A DNA stretch of 5,061 nt from an uncultured Phycisphaera sp. GTDB taxonomy: Bacteria; Planctomycetota; Phycisphaerae; Phycisphaerales; SM1A02. Where the stretch lies: the NCBI GenBank assembly GCA_937911845.1, contig CALDQF010000231.1:1-5061 (forward strand), given 5' to 3'. The number at the start of each line of letters is the position of its first letter. Within the stretch, counting starts at the first letter, position 1. Both the position numbers and the translations under genes were made by a program. Positions 1-5,061 of the stretch are shown here, one piece after another. Under the pieces are notes generated by a model, which had not been told where the DNA came from, made no database searches, and saw nothing but the letters and a program-made list of their open reading frames with translations.

Positions 1-1
1 C

Positions 2-25
2 GGAGTTGGAGTGCCCATTCCATGA
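2..25 (+). CDS. Possible 3' end of an upstream gene (partial, ends at TGA 23-25)
   Basis: The frame starting at base 2 is open from the window edge and stops at TGA 23-25, which overlaps the ATG of pheA at 22-24 as ATGA. Such four-base stop/start overlaps are common in translationally coupled bacterial operons, so an upstream gene may end here with residues GVGVPIP. Only seven codons are visible, so no product can be named, and an open frame this short is easily a coincidence. Confidence 0.25.
   Translation, partial: GVGVPIP
8..11 (+). promoter_or_regulatory. Candidate ribosome binding site (GGAG) for pheA
   Basis: GGAG lies 10 bases upstream of the ATG at 22, slightly far but acceptable for a Shine-Dalgarno sequence. 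It supports the chosen start. A second GGAG at 2-5 is too distant to serve this ATG. Confidence 0.4.
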
Positions 26-1206
26 CCGACCATCTTGACCAGCCCATCGACAATGGTGAGCCTGCCCCACCTTCTCCCCGCAGAGTGGGTGCGGATGGTG
101 ATGTACCCCCAGTCGCGCCAACCCCCGAGCAGGAAGCTGAGTTTGCCCGCTGGCGTGATCAAATTGATGCTTTGGATCAACAATTGGTTTTGGCCATGAA
201 CGAACGGGCCAAGGTGGTGCAACAAGTGGGTGAAGCCAAGCGTCGACTCGGCTACCCAGTCTTTGCCCCCCACCGTGAACGGGAAGTCTTGGAGAAAATC
301 AAAGGCCTCAACCAAGGTCCTTTGGCCAGTCGAACCTTGCATGCGATTTGGCGGCAAATGATGAGCGGTTCGTTTGCCCTTGAGCGTGGTCTTCGTATTG
401 CGTATCTCGGCCCCCGGGGGTCGTTCAGTCACTTGGCGGCCACCCGACAATTCGGCGAAAGCGTCGAGCATGTTGACGTGCGTTCGATTGGCAACGTGTT
501 CAGCGAAGTGGCCACAAGTCATTGCGACTACGGGATGGTGCCGTACGAAAATTCATCGGGCGGAAGCATCTCGGACACCCTCGATGCGTTTCTAGAACAC
601 GATGTCACGGTATACGCGGAAGTCAAAGTTGAAATTCGCCATTCAGTGTATGCCCAAGGCAAACCTGATGACATTCGCCAAGTTATGAGCAAACCGCAAG
701 TGTTTGACCAATGTCGGCGTTGGCTTCGAACCCACTTGCCCCAAGCCGAGCTGGTGCCTGAACTCTCCACCAGCCGCGCTGTCGAACGTGCGGCAAGTGA
801 ACCGGGAGTGGCCGCGATTGGTTCTGAAATCGCTGGGGACATTTACGGCGTCCCCGCGCTGTTCCGCGGAATCCAAGACAGCAGCAACAACATCACCCGA
901 TTCTTGGTGATTGCCCGAGAAGCCGCACGTCCCACGGGGGAGGACAAAACCACAGTGATGTTCGTGACCAAAGACCGCCCCGGAGCATTGGTGGATGTAC
1001 TGGCTGATTTTCAGTCCAGCGGTCTCAACTTGTCACACATCGACAAGCGGCCCAGCGGCCGAGAAAATTGGGAATACACCTTCTTTGTGGATGTGTTGGC
1101 CCATCGTGATGCCGAGGCCATGCAGCTGGCCATCGAAAAAGCCCGAGAGCACTGCGTGAGTCTGCGGGTGGTGGGCTCGTACCCCCGAGCACAAAACGTC
1201 CTCTAG
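22..1206 (+). CDS. pheA: Bifunctional chorismate mutase / prephenate dehydratase (P-protein)
   Basis: This 394-residue cytoplasmic enzyme should convert chorismate to prephenate and then to phenylpyruvate, the committed branch to phenylalanine. After a Pro-rich, probably disordered leader (1-37) comes an AroQ-type chorismate mutase domain (about 38-120). By eye, its R45, R62, K73, the REREVLEK segment (85-92) and Q112 match the AroQ active-site positions. The prephenate dehydratase domain (about 124-300) has GPRGSFS (130-136), VPYENSSGGS (173-182), the STSRAVERA segment (249-257) and the catalytic NNITRF motif (289-294, T292). A C-terminal ACT domain (about 308-390) carries RPGALV (319-324) and DKRPS (341-345), equivalent to the GALV and ESRP phenylalanine-binding motifs, so feedback inhibition by phenylalanine is expected. 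The length is close to that of typical P-proteins. The ATG at 22 is chosen because a GGAG precedes it and the mutase domain is complete. Stop is TAG at 1204-1206. No frameshift or missing catalytic motif is seen. Confidence 0.95.
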   Translation: MTDHLDQPIDNGEPAPPSPRRVGADGDVPPVAPTPEQEAEFARWRDQIDALDQQLVLAMNERAKVVQQVGEAKRRLGYPVFAPHREREVLEKIKGLNQGPLASRTLHAIWRQMMSGSFALERGLRIAYLGPRGSFSHLAATRQFGESVEHVDVRSIGNVFSEVATSHCDYGMVPYENSSGGSISDTLDAFLEHDVTVYAEVKVEIRHSVYAQGKPDDIRQVMSKPQVFDQCRRWLRTHLPQAELVPELSTSRAVERAASEPGVAAIGSEIAGDIYGVPALFRGIQDSSNNITRFLVIAREAARPTGEDKTTVMFVTKDRPGALVDVLADFQSSGLNLSHIDKRPSGRENWEYTFFVDVLAHRDAEAMQLAIEKAREHCVSLRVVGSYPRAQNVL

Positions 1207-1250
1207 ATGCTGGTTCAACTGGCTTTCGGTCTTCCTCGATCTACGATGCA

Positions 1251-1257
1251 AGGGTGA
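1251..1257 (+). promoter_or_regulatory. Candidate ribosome binding site (AGGGTGA) for the GH66 gene, favouring GTG 1260
   Basis: AGGGTGA resembles the anti-Shine-Dalgarno complement. It overlaps the first possible start (GTG 1254) but sits about 5 bases upstream of the second GTG at 1260 when measured from AGGG. No comparable purine-rich motif precedes GTG 1254 at a useful distance. This makes 1260 a serious alternative start; the protein would lose only two residues. Confidence 0.35.
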
Positions 1258-1307
1258 TCGTGCCGTTGCTGTTGGCTTTGGACGTTGGCTTATCTCCAGT
1301 TCTGGCG
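1254..1307 (+). other. Atypical N-terminal signal peptide of the GH66 protein
   Basis: Residues 1-18 are hydrophobic (IVPLLLAL, then VGLSPVLA) and end in VLA before DQA, fitting a signal peptidase I cleavage after A18. However, there is no Lys or Arg before the hydrophobic stretch, and D10 interrupts it. Export is expected for a dockerin-bearing polysaccharidase, so a signal peptide is likely, but its beginning may be mis-set. No lipobox cysteine is present. Confidence 0.45.
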
Positions 1308-3206
1308 GACCAAGCGACGTTTGCCCCAAGCCAAACACCTCGCTTGTCCACGAGCGTGCAGACCGGGAGCGATGCCTTCGCCGGGACGATTCGCTGGCAG
1401 ATCACCCACTTGGGCCGGTTGGTGGACGGTCCTCACGTCGCGCGTCTTGATCTGGAGCCGCAGGCTTCGGTCGAAATCCAGTTCTTGCCCGAGCAGCTTC
1501 CGGTTGGTGACCGAGGGTTTTTGTGTGAGGTGGTGTTGCGTGATGACCAAGGCGTTGAACTTGATCACGCGACTGGCGCTTTTGAAGTGGCCGAGGATTG
1601 GACCCGATTTCCGCGTTACGGGTATCTCACCCAATTCAACAAGCCCGCCAATTCCGTGGGGTTGTTGCGACCGCTACGGGATGGTTTGATCAACGTGGTT
1701 CAGGTCTACGACTGGATGGACGAGCACCATCGTCCATGGCGGGTGGGCTACGACTATTGGCAAGACATTGCCGCCCGTGACCCTTGGGTCTCACGCGCCA
1801 AACTCCTCGAGTTGATCGACGTGGGCAGGGACTTTGGGATTTCATCCATGGCCTACAACCTCATGTACGGTGCCTACGAGAACTTTCAGAGCACTTCATC
1901 CATTGATTCAGCGTGGGGTTTGTACCGAAGCGGGGGCGTACACGACACGCATCCACTCAATATCCCGGGATGGGAAACCCAAAATCTGGCACTGTTTGAT
2001 CCCGGCCATCAGGGGTGGCAAGATTGGATCGCGGCCCGAACAGCCGAAGCATTCGAGGCGATGCCTTTCGATGGTTGGCACATTGACACCTTGGGTGACC
2101 GGGGGCCGGTCTTTGATGTTGGGGCGCAGCCGATCGATTTGACGTCGTCGTACACAGAATTTTTGACCGCGATGCAGGCCGCGTTGCCCGGCCAAGACTT
2201 CTCGGTGAATGCAGTGGGTGATTTTGGTGGCCCGGCGTTGCGGGACCAAGACACTTGGGATGTCGCGTACTACGAATTGTGGAATCACCCCGACCAAGAC
2301 GATTACGCGGATCTGCGTTCGTTCTTGTCATCGCATCACAGCGCATCCGATGTCGCGACGGTGGTGGCGGGCTATGTGAATTACGACCTGGCCCAGCAGT
2401 ACAGCGGTCAAGCACCGGGTCAGTTCAACAGCACGTCGGTGCTCTTGGCCCAATCGGCAGTCTTGGCCAACGGTGGATGGTTGATCAGTCGGGGTGATGG
2501 CTCGGCCATGTTGTGCAACGAGTATTTCCCCAACCGGAATCTGCAAGCTTCCGCAGACTTGTTGGGTGACGTGGATCGCTTCCATCATTTTGCGGTGGCC
2601 TACGAGAACCTGCTGCGCGATGGTGTGCAAGCGGAGTCTGGTTCGATTGCGTTTGGAAATGACAGCGTGCCCACCAGCACTGATGGCGAAGCGGGGGCGG
2701 TGTGGACGTTCCGAACCACCCGAGAAGGTGACGACTGCGCGAACCGATACGACGTGGTCCACTTGGTGGACCTCCGCCGCGCCAGCGATACCCGGTGGCG
2801 GGATCCTGCGGGCGTGGCCCAAAGCAAAGACGTGTTGTTGGATCAGCCCATTCAGATTCAATTCACGGCGCCCTGGTCGGAAAGCCGTCTCTGGTTTGCG
2901 GCTCCGGAATGGCAAGAGGGACAGGCCGTCATGCTGGACGCAATCGTCTCGGGGAACCAGGTGAGCACGACCGTGCCTTACCTTGAGCACTGGGGCATGG
3001 TTTGGATCGAGTACCGCACCCAGCCCGGCACGTGCGGTTGCCCCAGCGATCTCAACGAAGATGGTTTTGTGGGCTTTTCGGATGTGCTGGAGGTGGTGGC
3101 TTCGTGGGGCCCGTGCCTCGGTTGTCCCGCCGACGTGAACAACGACGGTGCGGTGGAGTTTGCCGATCTCCTTGAGGTGCTGGCCGATTACGGGGATTGT
3201 TTCTGA
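1254..3206 (+). CDS. Secreted GH66-family glycoside hydrolase (dextranase-like) with C-terminal GC-type dockerin
   Basis: This is a predicted exported enzyme of 650 residues, probably acting on alpha-1,6-glucan (dextran or isomaltooligosaccharides). Family GH66 includes endo-dextranases and cycloisomaltooligosaccharide glucanotransferases. In order: weak signal peptide (1-18), N-terminal beta-sandwich-like region (about 22-118), catalytic barrel (about 120-425), C-terminal beta-rich region (about 430-590), then the dockerin (594-650). GH66 signatures are YLTQFN (124-129), VYDWMDEHHRP (151-161), MAYNLMYGAYE (199-209), LFDPGHQGWQDWI (247-259), DGWHIDTLGD (273-282) and YYELW (339-343). By family analogy D278 is the nucleophile and E341 the acid/base; their 63-residue spacing is near that of characterised members. 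No large insertion like the CBM35 module of the glucanotransferases is evident inside the barrel, which leans towards a dextranase. Substrate and product type cannot be settled from sequence. The gene starts 47 bases after pheA; no transporter or other glycosidase is visible nearby. The start codon is uncertain (GTG 1254 or 1260). Confidence 0.85.
   Translation: MIVPLLLALDVGLSPVLADQATFAPSQTPRLSTSVQTGSDAFAGTIRWQITHLGRLVDGPHVARLDLEPQASVEIQFLPEQLPVGDRGFLCEVVLRDDQGVELDHATGAFEVAEDWTRFPRYGYLTQFNKPANSVGLLRPLRDGLINVVQVYDWMDEHHRPWRVGYDYWQDIAARDPWVSRAKLLELIDVGRDFGISSMAYNLMYGAYENFQSTSSIDSAWGLYRSGGVHDTHPLNIPGWETQNLALFDPGHQGWQDWIAARTAEAFEAMPFDGWHIDTLGDRGPVFDVGAQPIDLTSSYTEFLTAMQAALPGQDFSVNAVGDFGGPALRDQDTWDVAYYELWNHPDQDDYADLRSFLSSHHSASDVATVVAGYVNYDLAQQYSGQAPGQFNSTSVLLAQSAVLANGGWLISRGDGSAMLCNEYFPNRNLQASADLLGDVDRFHHFAVAYENLLRDGVQAESGSIAFGNDSVPTSTDGEAGAVWTFRTTREGDDCANRYDVVHLVDLRRASDTRWRDPAGVAQSKDVLLDQPIQIQFTAPWSESRLWFAAPEWQEGQAVMLDAIVSGNQVSTTVPYLEHWGMVWIEYRTQPGTCGCPSDLNEDGFVGFSDVLEVVASWGPCLGCPADVNNDGAVEFADLLEVLADYGDCF
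3039..3194 (+). repeat. Duplicated EF-hand-like dockerin motif (GC-type dockerin) in the GH66 protein
   Basis: Two tandem copies encode Cys-Pro-[Ser/Ala]-Asp followed by a 12-residue calcium loop: DLNEDGFVGFSD (599-610) and DVNNDGAVEFAD (627-638). Both have acidic or Asn ligands at loop positions 1, 3 and 5, Gly at 6, a hydrophobic residue at 8 and Asp at 12. Each is followed by a [VL]LEV[VL]A helix and then [WY]G. Cysteines at 594, 596, 621, 624 and 649 flank the loops. Type I dockerins bind cohesins in cellulosomes; the planctomycete GC-type is a related variant whose partner is not established to my knowledge. Calcium binding and a surface-attachment or sorting role are inferred. Confidence 0.85.
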
Positions 3207-3245
3207 ATCATTCGGTGAAGGGGGAGTGCCTTCGGATGCCCCGGT

Positions 3246-3249
3246 AGGA
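3246..3249 (+). promoter_or_regulatory. Ribosome binding site (AGGA) for recQ
   Basis: AGGA lies 8 bases before the ATG at 3258, an ideal spacing. It favours 3258 over the in-frame ATGs at 3270 and 3279, although GGAA at 3268-3269 and nearby bases could give weak internal initiation. Confidence 0.55.
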
Positions 3250-3257
3250 TCTCCTCT

Positions 3258-5061
3258 ATGCCGGAACGGATGCCGGAAATGTCGCCTGAGGATCGGGCCC
3301 GCACCTTGGATGTTCTTCAACACCACTGGGGGTATGACGCGCTCCGACCGATGCAGCAAGAAGCGGTGGCGGCAGGCCTTTTGGGCCGCGACTCCTTGTT
3401 GGTGATGCCCACTGGAGGTGGTAAGAGTTTGTGCTACCAGCTGCCCCCGTTGGTGGCCGGCCGTGTCGACATTGTGGTCTCGCCCTTGATCGCCCTCATG
3501 GAAGATCAAATTGCTTCGCTCCGTTCGGTGGGGGTGCAAGCGGCAGCCATGCACTCTGGGCTGACAAACAAAGCCCACCATGAAGTACTCGATGGCATTC
3601 GCGATGGTCGCTGGTCGTTGTTGTTCTGTTCACCAGAACGGATGGTGGATCCACGCTGGATCGAAGTGATGCGGGCCATGCGGATTGGTGCGATTGCCAT
3701 CGACGAAGCCCACTGCATCAGCGATTGGGGACACGACTTCCGTCCGGAGTATCGCCAGTTGGCCGGCTTACGCAAACACTTCCCGGGCGTGTCGGTGCAT
3801 GCGTTCACCGCCACCGCAACCCCCAAGGTCCGGGACGACATCGTCCATCAACTGGGTCTGGTGGACCCGGTCGAGTTGGTGGGTCATTTTGATCGTCCCA
3901 ATTTGGTGTACCGGATCTTGCCTAAAGATGGCGCGACCGATCGCATTGCCTCGACGTTGGAACGTCACCGTGGAGAGGGTGCGATTGTGTATTGCCGCAG
4001 CCGATCCGAAACCGAACGGTATGCCGAATCGCTGCGCAAACGCGGCCTAGACGCAGGCCATTACCACGCGGGTATGGACGCGTCGGCCCGAGAGCGTGTG
4101 CAGCGTGCGTTCAAAGACGAGCGTCTCGATGTCGTGTGTGCGACGGTGGCCTTTGGCATGGGGATCGATCGGTCCAACGTGCGCTGCGTGATTCACGCTT
4201 CCTTGCCTGCGTCCATCGAGCAGTATCAACAAGAAACTGGCCGGGCTGGACGCGATGGTCTGGAGGCGGAGTGCGTGCTGCTCTATTCCGCCGGCGATGT
4301 GGTGCGCTGGAAAGAATTCATCGACCGGGAAGCCCAAGAATCGGGTGACGAAGCCAACGCATCGCGTCGCCATCATCATTTGATGGCAATGCAGGCCTAC
4401 GCCCGGACGATTCGTTGCCGCCACCGGACGTTGGTGGAACACTTTGGTCAGGAACTGCAAACCCATTCCGAGACGGGATGCGGTGCGTGTGATGTGTGTC
4501 TCGGGGAAGTGGTGGCGTTGCCGGGGTCCACGCTGATTGCCCGGAAGATTCTCTCGGCCGTGGCCCGCGTTGAGCAGTCGTTTGGCATTGGACATGTCGT
4601 GAAAGTGTTGCGCGGCGTGATGGATGAAAGCGTCCAGCGGCGGGGGCACCACGAACTTTCGGTCTTTGGCTTGCTGGCCGACCACAGCGTCAAAGGTTTG
4701 ACCAATCTGGTGCACCAGTGTGTTGATTTGGCCTTGTTGGAGCGAACGCCGGGCGACCGGCCCGTGGTTCGGCTGACCGATGAGGGTATGGCCGCCATGA
4801 AAGGGCGGGTGGAAGTGCAGTTCACGCGTCCCCCCGAAGGCACATCCACGCGGCGTACCAAAGCGGACACCGCCGATTGGGAGGGGGTCGACCGGTCGTT
4901 GTTCGAGCGACTTCGCGAATGGCGAAAGACAGTGGCCGTCAGCGAAGGGGTGCCGCCTTACGTGGTCTTTGGCGACCGCACCTTGCGTGCTCTGGCCAAG
5001 GCCAAGCCGACAGAACTCGGTGCCTTGCTCGAGGTTCCGGGTATCGGCGCGGCCAAGAGTC
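3258..5061 (+). CDS. recQ: ATP-dependent DNA helicase RecQ (3' end beyond the window)
   Basis: This superfamily 2 helicase should unwind DNA 3'-to-5' in recombinational repair and stalled-fork processing. The 601 visible residues are open at the right edge. Motifs in order: motif 0 around LRPMQQEAV (29-37), Walker A MPTGGGKS (50-57, K56), SPLIALMEDQ (75-84), DEAH (149-152) merging into the RecQ-specific aromatic-rich loop CISDWGHDFRPEY (153-165), FTATATP (183-189), IVYCRSRSETE (243-253), AFGMGIDRSNV (298-308) and QYQQETGRAGRDG (322-334). A zinc site of four cysteines (C387, C408, C411, C414) follows, then the RQC winged helix (about 420-520) and an HRDC domain starting near LFERLREWRK (548-557) and cut after VPGIGAAKS (593-601). 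E. coli RecQ is 609 residues with the same layout, so only the HRDC tail should be missing. The gene begins 51 bases after the GH66 stop. Nothing suggests functional linkage with its neighbours. Confidence 0.95.
   Translation, partial: MPERMPEMSPEDRARTLDVLQHHWGYDALRPMQQEAVAAGLLGRDSLLVMPTGGGKSLCYQLPPLVAGRVDIVVSPLIALMEDQIASLRSVGVQAAAMHSGLTNKAHHEVLDGIRDGRWSLLFCSPERMVDPRWIEVMRAMRIGAIAIDEAHCISDWGHDFRPEYRQLAGLRKHFPGVSVHAFTATATPKVRDDIVHQLGLVDPVELVGHFDRPNLVYRILPKDGATDRIASTLERHRGEGAIVYCRSRSETERYAESLRKRGLDAGHYHAGMDASARERVQRAFKDERLDVVCATVAFGMGIDRSNVRCVIHASLPASIEQYQQETGRAGRDGLEAECVLLYSAGDVVRWKEFIDREAQESGDEANASRRHHHLMAMQAYARTIRCRHRTLVEHFGQELQTHSETGCGACDVCLGEVVALPGSTLIARKILSAVARVEQSFGIGHVVKVLRGVMDESVQRRGHHELSVFGLLADHSVKGLTNLVHQCVDLALLERTPGDRPVVRLTDEGMAAMKGRVEVQFTRPPEGTSTRRTKADTADWEGVDRSLFERLREWRKTVAVSEGVPPYVVFGDRTLRALAKAKPTELGALLEVPGIGAAKS

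Noticed and set aside
1207..1257. Short frame from ATG 1207 (16 codons) considered as a leader peptide for the GH66 gene
   Set aside because: It has no ribosome binding site, no run of regulatory codons and no terminator/antiterminator pair downstream; kept only as part of the start-site question.
1908..2415. Overlapping minus-strand open frames opposite the GH66 catalytic region
   Set aside because: They are antisense to the most conserved GH66 motifs and have low-complexity Arg/Pro/Ser-rich translations.
3220..3242. G-rich/C-rich imperfect hairpin with a TTCG loop between the GH66 gene and recQ, considered as a rho-independent terminator
   Set aside because: The stem has several mismatches and wobble pairs, and no T-run follows; GGTAGGATCTCC comes next. 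It may be weak structure but does not meet terminator criteria.
2328..3581. Long minus-strand open frame of 417 codons antisense to the GH66 3' half and the recQ start
   Set aside because: It spans two well-supported sense genes, has a His/Arg/Pro-rich composition typical of GC-rich antisense shadows, and shows no recognisable motif.
4047..4715. Minus-strand open frame of 222 codons inside recQ
   Set aside because: It lies wholly opposite conserved RecQ motifs (helicase motif VI, zinc site), and its translation has no family features; a codon-bias shadow.
3258..5061. Considered whether the recQ gene could be part of a defence island or a specialised helicase system
   Set aside because: It has the standard RecQ-Zn-RQC-HRDC architecture, and its visible neighbours are a biosynthetic gene and a glycosidase, with no nuclease, methylase or other defence partner in view.

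Overview
The window looks like a planctomycete chromosome segment, most likely from the Phycisphaerae/Phycisphaerales. The main clue is the C-terminus of the middle gene: two EF-hand-like loops framed by Cys-x-Cys-Pro and Cys-x-x-Cys-Pro. This is the 'GC-type dockerin' arrangement known mainly from secreted planctomycete proteins. The taxonomic call is an inference from that one domain plus moderately high GC; no rRNA or other marker is present.

All three substantial genes lie on the + strand and cover nearly the whole window, with intergenic gaps of only about 50 bases. (1) Bases 22-1206 encode a complete PheA-type P-protein (chorismate mutase, prephenate dehydratase and ACT domains), which makes phenylpyruvate for phenylalanine. 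Its ATG overlaps a TGA in another frame (ATGA), so an upstream gene may end there. (2) Bases 1254-3206 encode a predicted secreted glycoside hydrolase of family GH66 (dextranase or cycloisomaltooligosaccharide glucanotransferase family) with a C-terminal GC-type dockerin. Its 5' end is the least certain point in the window: only GTG/TTG starts are available and the signal peptide is atypical. (3) From 3258 to beyond the right edge runs a RecQ-family DNA helicase with all helicase motifs, the four-cysteine zinc site, the RQC winged helix and most of an HRDC domain. It is open at the window end and is probably missing only a short tail.

The genes do not form an obvious pathway: amino-acid synthesis, extracellular alpha-1,6-glucan attack and DNA repair. 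Co-orientation and short gaps would allow read-through transcription, but no convincing terminator or promoter was found. Two of the genes are housekeeping; the GH66-dockerin protein is the accessory and most interesting element. I found no CRISPR array, tRNA/rRNA, insertion sequence, attachment site or defence/toxin system, and nothing that supports an undescribed multi-gene system.
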